Source: Onchocerca volvulus
Lineage: Eukaryota; Nematoda; Chromadorea; Rhabditida; Onchocercidae
DNA: 64,000 nt
Reading direction: 5' to 3'
Assembly: GCA_000499405.2 (NCBI GenBank)
Contig: HG738137.1
Span: forward strand, 5,208,001 to 5,272,000
In this document: in pieces, positions 39,253 to 52,639 of the stretch
Position numbering within the stretch: position 1 is the first letter of the stretch
Layout of the letters: every line of letters begins with the position of its first letter
Translations under genes and position numbers: made by a program
Notes under the pieces: model-generated
Told to the model about the DNA's origin: nothing
The model's database searches: none
The model's input: only the letters and a program-made list of their open reading frames with translations

Positions 39253-40819
39253 GCAAAATAGCATAAAATTAGTCCTAAAATAAGAAATTTATCACCAATT
39301 AATGTGCCCTGTCAGTCAATCCTCCATAGAAAAATGATGGAAGGATGAGAACTTCTCTGATAGAATTTATGTTTTTTATCAAGTTAAGTCAGGGACTGTG
39401 ATCCGGATATATAACATTTAATTGGAAATGACCTTTAGTCTTAAGGCCGTTTACAATCATAAAGCGAAGCAAAAGGTTCACGTTCACGTAAATTTTTTAT
39501 TTATTTCAAACCATTACAGACTATTATCTTTAAAAATTCTCGCATTATCTATATAAATAAATTCGAAATGAGGGGAATAGAAATTCGTTCTACTTGGAAT
39601 CAAAATTTATTCAAACAACTATAAACTGGCAATTAAAATTTTTCAGTATTTTGGAAGGAGCAAATTCAATTTGAAAAACATCAAAATACAAATTCAGCAA
39701 GAGGACTGCACACAATTTTTTTTCGCATGCAAATTTAACGCTTAAAAGAGGAAAAATGAACTACCGTATCATAGATTGGAAATCTTAAACTCTTCAAACT
39801 CAGGTTTCACGAACTTTTCTGCATTATACACCATTAAATGATGACTGATAATTGTAGAACTGATTATTCAGTAATTAGACTTCCAATTCTCTTCCTAAAT
39901 ATCAGTGATATCACTAGAATGATTGATCAGACTGTACAAATATTCATCATTGAAGAACTATTACAAAGTCTAATCCTATCCAACGTGCTGCTCTTTATCA
40001 TCATCAAGTCAACATTCTGATAGATGAGGACATATGAAAAGATAATAATCAAAAAATATAATGTAATAAAAATGTCGAGAGTGAATTTCGCAATCCTGGC
40101 TATCCGTCTTTTGCTGATGAAATAGAAGTACGGGTGGGAATTAATTACTGATACTACTTTTGGCAGATTCAAGTGATTGATGGAGAAGTCAGAAGATCTC
40201 GTTATCAATGGATCAAGTGATAAGTTGCTAGCGAGAGGAAAGGATTGTTATCACAGCATTGAGAACTCTCATCGCCAAAAAATCGTTCTGCCTTCCAGCA
40301 CACAAACAATTTGCTCATTAAGCAGCAAATGTCTTCTCAGATTAGCTCCAACATTAACCACATCCACATCATAGCCACAACACCACAACTACATCACAGC
40401 CACAGTCAAACTACACTACAACCACACCACAACCACAGCAACAGCTAGACCAAGTGTCCAACCAGGCTCAACCACTGATTATCAGCAGTCTGAATTGATA
40501 AAAACAACAAACAGTAAGTAATACTGATAAGCAGTAGATATATTAATGATAATTAATGATTCCATTGTTGATAAACACGTGACTAATACGTGTTTAGCTC
40601 CAACGTATCGATCAGACGCCCGATGTCGGCCAACAATGCGCCCTATCCCCGCAGGCCAGACATTCCCAACAAAATGTTGCAGTCATTTCCCACAGAAACT
40701 GACCTGCAAGGGACTTGGCTCCTCTTGCATCATCTTTCCATAATAAGTCGAAATCATTCTTTTCTTTTCGAACTCCACACATGCGTGAGCGATGAACAAA
40801 GCATGACCCTACGGGTTAG

Positions 40820-40832
40820 AGGTCAAAGGTTG
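40820..40832 (+). promoter_or_regulatory. DR1-like nuclear-receptor site
   Basis: AGGTCAAAGGTTG is two AGGTCA-type half-sites spaced by one base, the DR1 layout bound by RXR/HNF4-type receptors. The second half-site is imperfect. Nematodes have many such receptors; function here is inferred only from sequence. Confidence 0.35.
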
Positions 40833-40905
40833 CATTGATTTAGTTCGTGCATTACAGATGAAATTACTTTCTGTACTGCAAGTAAGTAATGCACGAGTTG
40901 CAACC
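40828..40905. repeat. Compound inverted repeat
   Basis: An inner 10-base stem, CGTGCATTAC at 40846-40855 with GTAATGCACG at 40886-40895, is enclosed by an outer 7-base stem, GGTTGCA at 40828-40834 with TGCAACC at 40899-40905. The loop is 30 bases and the bulges are 11 and 3 bases. Confidence 0.75.
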
Positions 40906-40968
40906 CACTGATGGACAATATCCGTCACTTCTTAGTGTTACAATGAATCGCCCTAAACTATCTCGCAG

Positions 40969-41067
40969 AGTGCGTGAGAATTTCGGACAAATCTGTCATT
41001 ACTCATTTGATCCCACGTACGTTACGATGATCGTGTATCCCGTTCAAAGTGCGTGAGAGTTCCAGAC
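40969..41067 (+). repeat. Dispersed 20-base direct repeat
   Basis: AGTGCGTGAGAATTTCGGAC at 40969-40988 recurs as AGTGCGTGAGAGTTCCAGAC at 41048-41067, matching at 17 of 20 positions, 79 bases apart. Together with the inverted repeat just upstream it makes this a structured patch. Confidence 0.6.
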
Positions 41068-41692
41068 GGGTCACGTAATCGGATTCTCATTCCTATCGGA
41101 AGGTAACGGGCGTTACTTTACATAACCAAAATGAAAAATCCACGAGATAATGCACAGGGATGAAAATTAGCCATTTCTGCGATGGTCAAGTGATAAATCG
41201 TTGGGATATTTGGAGAACTGTTGCGACTATTTATTAATTAGTAAATGAGAAATTAAACAATTCAGTTGCGTCAGGAAGAAAATACACATCAAGAACAATT
41301 TCGGGAAAAATTTAATATGAACAATAACGAATCAAAGTAACCTAACCTCAAACTTTTTCGAAAACCAGAAAATCGATAATCCTTGTCTTGTTTTGCCTAC
41401 TTTATAACTGAAGCCATAGGCAAACTTGTCTTCCTAGATAAGATCATTCTTGATGATAAGTTCCTTCCACTAGAAAATTCTTCAACATTTGAGACTCATG
41501 AAAAACTGATATCCTTATCTGTCAAAATAATATTTTGATACAATCCATGCGCTCCTTCACTTCTCTTTCCACAAACACCTCTGTATATATATATAAATTT
41601 ATACTGTAAAATGACAAGAAATGTGATAAGAGCAATGATAAATATAATAAAAGGGGGAATTGGACGTATTACACGTTGTGTTGTTGCTTCCT

Positions 41693-41743
41693 TGTCTCAT
41701 AAATTAATTATCCCACAAAATGGGACAATTAATTAATGAGACA
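41693..41743. repeat. Long hairpin-forming inverted repeat
   Basis: A 23-base left arm at 41693-41715 (starting TGTCTCATAAATTAATT) and right arm at 41721-41743 (ending AATTAATGAGACA) are complementary at 21 of 23 positions around a CAAAA loop. No terminator or RNA gene is known to be associated. A miniature transposon relic is one possibility. Confidence 0.88.
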
Positions 41744-44443
41744 GTTTGGAAAGCTTCAGAATTCCAAATCCGTGATGAATACATGATTAGAAAGCAAACA
41801 TCACCAGTCGAGCTTTTTTCTAGACTATATAAAAAAGAATATCGAATATAAAGATTCTGGAAATGTCAACTCAACAGTAATATCATTTATGAATCAATAC
41901 TTGTTTTACATATTTCACTGATTTGTATAAATGATGATTGGTGGTGATGATCTGGATAAGTCAAACTTCCACAAATCTCTTAACATTGAAATGACCTCTG
42001 CCAAAAGTTTGTTTTTCACATCGATTGAGTTTGAATTCATATATATTACTTTTAACGATTATTTGTTGTATCTGAATGCTGAAATAATGCGAAAAATTTT
42101 TCCTGCCATCAATTGTTTGTGCTAAGTAAAATGTTTCTCTAAATTAAAATTAGAAGGTTTTTTTCTAGTCGATGAGCATACATTGCTTTATTTAGGCGTA
42201 TATATACAAGTATATAACCAGATTTCTCCCTCTCTTCCGCTTCAGATTTTACAAAATTTGAATATTTTAATAATCTGAGATTGCAACGCTCCAAACAGCT
42301 CACAGTAACATGTTCTACCACAATGACATTTCGAAAAAAAAAGTAAAAACCATGAGACACAAAAAGAGCAGGTGGCTGATGACCTTGAAAGAGCTAATCA
42401 TCCACAGCTGTCATAACATCACTTAATTTATTATATTTTTAAAACCATTAACATTTTTCAGATCTTACTAGATCTAATACATGAAGAATTTTTCGAGGAC
42501 TTTTCATTCAAAAAGAGTCTAAAATTTATGCACCAATCTTATCAGTACCCCTACTATATTTTTGATATTGTGCTACCGAACATTTCAAATTTCAAATTTC
42601 AAATATAAAGCGAAAAAAAAAACTGGTAAATGAATCCTGTAACACCTGCTATTCTGTAATATTTATAATTCTTGAGCCATTAGAACTAATTATCCAAGTT
42701 CCTGCAAAAATTTGTGTTTTGGAAGATATTGGAGCAAATATTAAATGCAATAAAAAATCGTTCACTATAGTTAAATCCACCCTTTATAGTCATAGAATCT
42801 GAAACAGGCTAAAGACTGAATTGAGGAAATACAGGAGAAGTACCGAATTCCCATAACATTTTCCATTCATTAAGTTCTGAACTTTGTCAGTGAAAACAAA
42901 TAAGACATCTAAACGCAATCGTATCATTAATTCCAAGTAGATTAGTCTATTTCAAACTGCTGAGTAAATGGATTATACAATTATTTTAGAAAATAAATTA
43001 ATCCATTCAACTGAATTAATGTGTCATCGTTTCAGAAAAATTCTGGAAGAACAGAATTTCAGGGATGCTAATATACATGTCAACTGATTATGCTGACTTC
43101 ATCCCAACTTTCTGGGTGAAATTTGATCTAAGTAATTTTCCCTGAGATTAGAAAAAGAGAAATTTCAAAAAGTCATTTGTCATTAATTGAACTCCATATA
43201 TGATTACTTTAAGAATATGAGTAATAATGATTACTTTTCATTTTTGAAACGAAGCATGATTGTTGTGTTTTCAATTTGTTGTGAGAATTGTGTATCAATA
43301 TAATCTTGCATTTCGATCTTCATCGATTAAGGAACCTGAATTAGAAAATTCCTTCATATTTGTGCTTTTCTGGTTTCCCCTCAATTTTGCGATCACAAAA
43401 TCAATATTTGGAAATCAAACGACTAAAGTTTCTCGTCTATAGTGTATGGTAGCAAAATTAATATTCTCGAATATCGATTTAATACTTTTTTCGGAGAATC
43501 TTAAAACTTTTTGGAAAAAAAGGAAATCGAAAGTACTCTCCAGCTTTGTTTACGTTGAATGATTTCTTTTCACAAAGTATTTTATACCATTCTTAAACGA
43601 CTTTTCTCACGAGGATACATTAATATTCGTAACTTTGCGACGTCGTTTCATTCACTATCGAAAATACATCTTCAAAAGTTGAAGGATCAGTAAGATATGA
43701 AACAAGCTTTACAAAGAAAGTGTAAAAGCATTCAACAAAAAGTAAATTTAATGATTAGCAAGTTGTCTCTAACAGATGGAATTTGATTATGTCGTAGTCA
43801 AAAAGCATATAATGGCACTAAACTAGCCTAGTTAATCTAGTTGGCCGGGATGTTAAAGGAAGCAGTTATACTGGTACTGCATATGTCATTTTAGAAAGTC
43901 TCGTACCTCAAGGAGGGACTTCTCCGACTCAATGTCTAAAAAATATTATCAACCGTTGATCGTGTCATGCATCGTCATTTTAAAAAATGCTCTGATTCCG
44001 GGCCTGCTAATCTACAATATCGAGCCTGAAGCAATCCTACTAAGGAACAAAAATTTGGTTCGAAAGTCAGTTTGCAAATTCGTGTTAATCGTCAGAAGTT
44101 TAGAGAATAAAAACTACTGGCCATCAATTACTTGAGTGTTCCAGTTTGTAGGATTTGCATCATTTGATACTGCAGAGCTGTCAAAAACTCATCATATGGA
44201 CAGTAAGAGAGGTAATGAGTGGTTGTAAGAAGCCAATCACCTTGCGACAGAGATTTCGAACAAGAAAAATGATTGAATTGCATGTTTTGCTTTCAAAAAG
44301 TTAAAGCAAGAAAAATGAATTGTCGTTATGCGATACCTTCATAAACACGGCCTAATCAAAATTGAAGATTCTTTTCTTTCTTAAATGTCATTCAAATAAC
44401 ATATTTAAAAATAATTCTTCTCTCGAGAGGCCACTGTCTAATG

Positions 44444-44466
44444 TGTAGTACTATTGTTGTACTACA
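44444..44466. repeat. Short hairpin
   Basis: TGTAGTAC and GTACTACA pair perfectly around the seven-base loop TATTGTT. Confidence 0.6.
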
Positions 44467-45483
44467 GAACGATCACTGCATGCAACATATTCAAACAGTT
44501 TGACATTAACACTAACTCAAATTTGATAATTATATTAGTGATATCGTGCAGCACTCTTACTCCTACTGATATTGATAACAGCTTTTATTGATGATTTGAT
44601 GAAAAAAAAAGAAAAGTTGAACAAAGAAGCAGAAGATAGTTTATCTTAACCTATAAACCTATGGTAAATCGATTCCATGATAAAATCGCCTAACTTATAC
44701 AAATCATATTGCAATATTTATTAGAAATACTTCAATATTGACAATAAAATGATATACTAACAACCAGAATTGATAGAAACAAATTGCCAAAAGACTAAAA
44801 TGCTTCTCATAAATGGTAATATTGAACTTGGGTTCGAGACAGTTCAATGCAATCTTGATTTCCTCACACCAGCGAATTCAATGCATAAAGCAGAAAAGTA
44901 TATGGGAAATTCATTACCGAATGTCTTAAACAGAAAATAACAGAAAGAAGAGATAAGCCTAAACCCGCGAAACAGAATCGAAGTTTATTTAGGCCTGCAT
45001 GGAAATAGCTTTCTCATTCAGTGACATCTAAATGATACCTCAATTATTCTAAGTTTATGATTTCACGAATGTTATCCAGCTGAACATCTCGAAACAATTA
45101 CCTTACCGCAAATAAGCATCTCCCCGAAACTGTTGGACGGAGAACAAAAGCTGGCATGTTAGGTACTTTTTGTTTGCAAGTAGAAAATCGACAGGTCATA
45201 AGGTCACACCGTTCACATTCAGCACGAGGAGGAGAACAAAGAGGCAAAAGCAAAGCAATGGGGTACGGTGCTGTCTTTCGATGGCTCTATCTGAGTTGTA
45301 AAATGATTTTGCATACCCAAATTTGTTGCTTGCAGTTTTATGGCGGTCGCAAATTAGAACACATCGGTTATCTGTTGAGTTTCACATTAATCTCTCGCTA
45401 TCGTTACTTGCAGACATACGACAAGGATTGAATAAACTACCTAAGTTAGAATATTTTTCCCCCAAGTTCTAAGGACTAAGATA

Positions 45484-45584
45484 TTTCGACTTCAGTTTTC
45501 CGCATTGGAGATATTCCCAATAATATATTTAATTTCGACTTCAGTTTTCCGCATTGGAGATATTCCCAATAATATATTTAATTT
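45484..45584. repeat. Exact 49-bp tandem duplication
   Basis: The segment starting TTTCGACTTCAGTTTTCCGC at 45484-45532 is repeated without mismatch at 45533-45581, with three more matching bases. Perfect identity implies a very recent event or an assembly artefact. Confidence 0.93.
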
Positions 45585-48500
45585 AGTGAGAAGTGAGGAA
45601 TACTTCTCTCCATTTTCCGTTCAAAAAACCTCGTAATTGATTCTGTTGATTGTTGGTTATTGAATTTTAGTAAAAATTACTTGAAAGGATTATATCATAT
45701 AAGATGCCTGATCCTTCTCAAGATGGAAAGATACCGAGATATGTCACAGACGTGCTTGACAATCAGAATCTCACTGAGATAGATATTCGTGGCTTTTCCA
45801 TTCTGATCGGATTTCCATAATTTCAAATATCACCGTCCTGTTCTTGTACTCGATATTATCAGGTACTTCAATTAGTAAGGAAGCATACCAACTTGTACTA
45901 TTTGCATATAAGGCTAAATGTGTTGATCAGCTAAGAAGTTTGACGGATCATACTTCGTTTATTTAGGAAATAAAATAACTCAGCAGAAAGCATTTTAGTA
46001 TCTTCATGCTGCCAATAGGGAAAGCAATCAGTTCTCAGTTATCAGTTATCAGTTTACTCAAGTCTATCAGTCCTGTTGCATTATACAACATTATTTAAGA
46101 TGAAATGAAGATGGCACTTGAAATGGAAAATGACAAAGATTCAAGTGGCACCTACCGTATACGCCATGGATAAAACTACAAGAACACACAGAAACGAATG
46201 CAAATTACGGATGCAAATAGAAATCTTAGTTCTGATTGTTGTGGAAGGTTTGAAATTTGATTTGAGTTGTGGAAGGAATAGATTTATATTAATTCCTTTA
46301 TTCAGAATAGTAGAAATCAATTAATATGTAATTAACAGTACAATAGAAATCAGACGAATGTATTGTAAATAAGTGAAGTAAATTGAGTGATATTAATTGG
46401 GTTTTTGGAGAAAAATATTGGGAGCTTGGACAATAGCAATGAGGTTTTAGATCGTCTAGTCAGAGCGAAAACAATTTGCAACAATGAATAGTGAAGAAAA
46501 TAGTTTTTGTTTTTGGAATTTAATGGGGTATATCAATGGTAAGAATTGGACGTATTGGGATATAAAACAATTGATGTTGAGGTAATTTTAAGGAAAAAAA
46601 AAAAAATTGTTAACAAAGGAAAAAATGTTACAACAGTTTAATTGAATTTAAAGACAATGACAGTTTTACAAGCACATGATTTATATGACCTTATTAGCTG
46701 TAAGCAGAAGTATTTGATGTGGTTGTAAATGAGCATGGACAAAGCATACAATGTGTTTTTGTCGCCCTTTGTTTCATTGTTTGCAGCCCTTTTTTGAGAA
46801 AGGAGCTGTAAACAGAAGTGTTTTGATGTGGACAAAGCACATAATGTGAGATAATTTTACAGATGATGACTCATAAGGAAGAAAGTTTTACAATTTTTTA
46901 ACCATTTGGTTATGTAATCTTCCATATTGATTAGTTTTAGTTGGGAATTAATTTCGGTTTTCCCAACACTGATGTCTTTTGAAGATGCGAAAAATTCTGA
47001 AGTATTAAGAATAGAAAGTTAAAGAGAAATGAACAAGGAAGGAATCTACTGGCAGAATAATTGATATGTTGTCATCTGAATATGAAGCAACAATTTTTTC
47101 GAAATTCCGACCATTTTCATATGTGCACGATCTGGCTAATAAATTTAGTGATGAAATTCTAGAATTGATGTTTCAAGATATTAAATATTCAAGATATGAG
47201 ACGCCTCGTGAATCTTTCTGTCCATTTATCTCTCTTTCCTTGTTTCTGTATTAGTTAAATTCCTCCAACAGCAATTCATTTTTATGAAATTGTTCCTTCT
47301 ACCGCTTCTTCTGTATTCTTCGAATGATTAATTATAAATAGTCCATTATAATAAAAGTATGAAAGATATGTAAAAATTTTGACTCGAAGCCAAATGATTT
47401 AGATGACAAGCTTATTATATTGCATCAGAAAACTTGCAGCGCTGGAAGTATTCCTAGATTTTGAAACTCTGCAAGATCGAATATATGTTAACATCATTCA
47501 CAATAATCATTGTTAATCTTACAATTCCAGAAATTTAAATTTTCAATGAAAAATGTGAAGGAACTTTTTTGAACGCCACAGTAATAATAGCGGGAAAATT
47601 TTTTTAAATTGATTAATTGATTTGAGAAAAGGTCAGCTGTGATATTGCTTGTAAACAAGTAGTGGCAGTTAAGTTGTACCACAAAAAAAAAAAAAAATTA
47701 AGGGCAATCTTCTTTCCCACCAAACAACTGCTCTGTTGATGAAAGATTTTTTCCCAAGTGTTGGCATCGTTTGCTTTCGTGAAATTCATTAATCAATTTA
47801 GTTAATGAAATTCAAAGTTTTCGAAACTCGTAAATTGCGGTTTTTTGAAATCAGTTTACGAGGAAGGGACCGATAAGCTATCCTCTATGAAAATAGGCAG
47901 TGAAGTTTTTGAAAATAGTAGCACAATCAGTAGCCAGCATTTCAATTAAGAATTTCATTTTTATTTACTGTTGCCCACTACAACATCTATTTTCAAATTC
48001 TAAATGACATCAACAAACAATTAGCAAGTAGCAGAAAGCAAAAGATGCACTTTTAAATTTCGAATTTTTTGCTTTCTATGAAACAAATCTTCTAATTTAC
48101 CTTTTAATTGCAATATACAGCATATTACCTTCACCTAGCCGCTTATTGTCTTCAAAAACGCCTCTCCAACTTATTTAATATTATCACAGCATTCATTATC
48201 TTCGCCATTGTGAAGATATTAGAGGCTTAAAAACTTCGGTTGTTCAAATCGCTGTTCATAGCTTAGGGGCAAACTTTTTGAAACAAATGATCTAAGAGAT
48301 GATTGGATAATAAGATGAAAAGATAAAAAGGAAATGATGAGAGGAAGAAAGGAGGAAATCCATCATTATGTGTCTTTTTAACACCCTATCAAATATTTCG
48401 GTCTTTGGACTACTTTTCCTTACCTGCCAAATTTTATTCGGATCCTTGATCTCGGAACAAGATGACAGCCATCATCGATATTGCAACGAATTTGGTAGTA

Positions 48501-51500
48501 GTTTTTTTTTAAAATTTACAACTGCAAATGCCATTGTCAGCATAAACTGATTGAAATTATTCGTTCACTTCAGTTCAAAATTCAAAAATGTTTGAATATA
48601 CACTATCTGAAGTATAATTTTCAAGAAAATTTGTATGGCAAATTTGAAATTAAATGGATCGAATTTCGTCCTGCCATTCGGGGCAGTGAAAGAAGCCATT
48701 TTTGAAAGAATCTGAAAAATATATTGCCTGGAACAGTTGTTCCAATTCATTCGCAAAGTGCAAGTTGTGAACATCCTAATATATCAGTGGATATCAGTTG
48801 TTTTCTATAAACTGATTAGCTTCTTGTCAGTTTTGATGCTAACTGACAACTATCTCTTCGACATAGTTTTGTAAAGATCAAATCTCTAGACAAATTACCT
48901 CCAAAAATACTTTAGCATGCTTCTAATACACGCAACCTAAAAGCAAGAGTATTCTGGACATTTTTATCAATTTCTAGCGTTTTTTATCAGTTTCCATTTC
49001 TCAGATACATAATTGTCATCTCACTGTACTTTCTATCTTCTTCCTCCTCAGTGCATTATAATTCAATTTGCATAAATGTTTTCTTTTTAATGAAACTCTC
49101 ATTTATCCTTTCGTAAATGACTATTATAAACAATTTACTATCATTTTCAAATATCACTTAACTGCAACTTTACCGAGCGAATCTGGAAAATCAAGTCCCC
49201 AAATCTTAGTAATGATTCCTAGCTTTTTTGTAAGACTCGTAGAAGGAGTAAATTGAATTATTGTCATCCTTCATTTGCTAATTTATCCTTTTAGAACCTA
49301 ATGATCTTGAAGCTGTTGATGCATTTCAAATTTTGCTGAAATTTGAAATAAGGTTAGGAGCATGCTAATGTTTAAATTAAATATTAACAAAATCAGTGGA
49401 ACTCAAGAACAGGAACTCAAATAACATCTCGGCGTCCGTGACAATATGAATGTCAACATATCGTATAGATAAAGCAAATGACGTGGCTACGAAGAAGTAA
49501 ACTTCAAGTGGAATTCAAAAAATTTCAACAGCACTATAACAAAGAAATCAAATTTTGTTTACAAAATTTCTGCAAGGGAAGCGAAGCAACTTCCCATTAG
49601 AGAGATTTGCTGAAAAGAAATTTCGTGATGAGCGAAAGGGTATACGGTAGTGGTATGGCGATGATTATATTTATCTCTTGTTGATGTACCCTCTATACTA
49701 CAGCATAAATAGGGCTCATTTGTGGATATTTTTTGTTCGGTGTAATTTAAATTATGAGCGAAGTCGTTCATTAAGTGCTATTTTTGACTTTCATCCAAAG
49801 ACAAAATTTGCACAAAGAAAAGAGCACTCGTGTCTCTTGTGAGAAATGTTAATTTACTCGAAAAGGATTAAATGTCAAATTGGGAGATTGAACATTTTCA
49901 AAATGAATGCTTAAAGCATTTTTGAAAAAAAAAAAAAAGGGATTTAGAAGAAAAGGAAATCCTGATAACTGAGTTCAAGAGAAATTAATTTAACAAATTG
50001 CTGATCCTAAAATTTCAAAAACTGTAAAAGAAGCACCAAAGAATCAAAACTAAACTAAAACACACTGAACATATATGAGATATAGTTTGAATCTTTTCTC
50101 AAAAAGAATACAATTCAAATAGTTATCGCAAATTCCATAACCGACTGCTCTCTAATCAGCGGAGAGAATGGAAAATTGCTGTCACTTAAAAAGAACATCT
50201 TTACAGGAATGATTAATTCAGTATACAGAGACTTTAATAAGAAACAACTGAACCGTTTTGCTAATGAGCAGTAATCATCCTGGTTTTACCATCCCAAATA
50301 ATCATCCCGGTTTTAACCAGCTCAAGTTGTGAGAAATCCGAGGAATTCTGAAAAAAAAAAAAACCAAGACTCTTAAGAATTGGTAATAATAAATTAGTAT
50401 TAACTATTAGAATATTATTAAAATTATCCATTAATAGTATAGCTTTATTCACTGAGTCCAGTAATAACGATGAACCATAAAATTGAAGATAAAGTAGGTT
50501 CACTGATCTGTTATCACAGGATCATGACTGTCACATGTCTGGGATTAGGACCATGTTGGAAAAAAAGACGAACCTAATTGTATAATGAACGAACTTGATG
50601 AGTAATTAATTATGATAATCAGTGTAATGTGATAGATAAATCAGAGGACTATTCGCTTCGCTAGATTAGTCAAGGCGAATGATAGTGAGACAAGAGTAAA
50701 ATGAACACTATTTCAACTTGCAACAAGGAAATACGTTTCATATTTCGAGAACATGCAAAGCTGTGTAAATATCAATCCAAAGTATATTTAGTTGTGAGCC
50801 GATATACAGAAAGTTGCGGATTATTGTGAAGTATTGTTTGCCAACTTGCGAAAATGATTTGGATTAATCACCAACTGTCTCAAAAAAATTTCGAAAATAG
50901 AGAAGTGATTTTTGGATTGGACAATTTTATTTCCAGATTTAACTTTTGCCTCTTGCATATTTTTTATCTTAAACAATTATTTTTGAAGATATTTTTATTC
51001 TAAATAAATTTTAAGTGACTCGTAATTTGATCTGATCTGAATAAAATTTTATCCAGACTTTGGTAGAGCCAGAAAAAATTTTCGAGAAAGTCTGGAAAAT
51101 CCTGCAAATGCTAGGGTTTTTTTTTTTTATGTTCTTAAAGTTTAATATGCAGCAACTGCAGCAGTCACGCATTATTGCATGCACACAATTTATATGTATG
51201 CATATCGGGGAGATATTTTTCATTAAAATGCTATTTCATTAAGGCCTCTCGAATCATAGGCTAATTGACCGACAAATACGTCAACAAAAGGTTCTGCAAG
51301 AAATAAGCTCAGTTTTTTTTTTTTTGTTTTTATTGATATTCAAGACCATAATAGACTATAATATTCCAGGGGCTCCAGAAATTTCTCATATCAATTAACA
51401 GCCCTATGAATACATTATCAGTTCAGTATAATTTAACAAATATCGAGCGATCATCACAATCTCAGGAAATACATCGATTTGAGTAAATTTAACTAATTAA

Positions 51501-52569
51501 CTGAATTTTGATTAAATCTCTTGCAAAAGACTCGAATGACACTTCAGATCAATCCTTTATATAGTAGCAGGAAGATGAGTCGATAATATTATGTCAAGAA
51601 TCTGTGAAAGACGTCGAGAATCTTGTAAAGGATAACATAAGGGCAAGAGATCTTGCGATAATGTTCTTATCATTTGTTTCTTATCATACAGGAATAGTCC
51701 AAACATGGCACATAGCGTGAAATCAATTGTGCATATTCATATCCACTTACGTGTTCATTAAATAAATTTGCTTATATGGAATGAACGTTACTTGCTAGAA
51801 CGAACAATTGCTCATCAATCCTCAAAATAATTGTCGCATCGTTTGCGAGAATTGGGAAAACATTTGATTATGCCGATCGACCACTGTCAGTTGACAATTT
51901 TCCTTTTATAATGGCATAATTTGCATATTTGAGCAGTTAGTTGTGATGGTGGCAGTTAGCGCATGAGCGGTTGATTGTCACAATGGAGCCACGTCGCCTT
52001 AATTGCTTATATAAAATGGATGAATGCTTTATTGATGTTCGCCGATTTGAAATTTCAATCATTTCAAAATTATCTATAATGGTTGCGGGAAAAAATTAAC
52101 ATCAAGGGGGGAGGATATAAGGATATTATAGACACAGGCATCATATTTCTAGCCAGAAATTCAGTATTCATAGTGATATGAATGATATAAGTGATAGGAA
52201 TGCAAAAATACCGAACACACCGAAGACATGATGACACTGCAGCTACTTATAGTTATTAATATGGCAAGTGAAGGAAAATGAACTGAAATTCTGTTATTGT
52301 TTATTATCTTATTTCAATAATTGACATTTTATATTTTGTTTTTGTTTTCAATTTTTTTTTTTTTTTTTGTATTTTACATTTTTATATTTCACATTTCCAA
52401 ATTGATTTCAACATTATTTTCCATACTGCGCGAAAAGCAAGCTAATTTGTGGTAATTGAAATGTGAAGAAAAATTTTCAGCTAAAAAGAAGGTGACATTT
52501 GCGAAAGAAAAGAAAAAGGCAGTAAATAGCAATAGTATTCATTGTGAAGATTTGTAGAATTTGAAAAAT

Positions 52570-52639
52570 GATGACGGAATGTTGTCCCAGCCCGACTTGA
52601 AAAAAAAAAAGATGACGGAGTGTTGTCACAGTCCGATTT
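52570..52639. repeat. Imperfect direct repeat, 41-base period
   Basis: GATGACGGAATGTTGTCCCA at 52570 recurs as GATGACGGAGTGTTGTCACA at 52611, each copy continuing as a degenerate CAGYCCGAYTT. A run of 11 A separates the copies. Confidence 0.85.

Noticed and set aside
40340..40510. Thr/Pro/Gln-rich open frames ending near a GTAAGT
   Set aside because: Arises from a degenerate ACCACA repeat readable in several frames, with stops on both sides; treated as low complexity rather than an exon.
43806..44134. Two adjoining plus-strand frames, one reading GTAYVILESLVPQGGTSP
   Set aside because: Short, no start or splice support, and adjacent frames overlap; could not be distinguished from chance.
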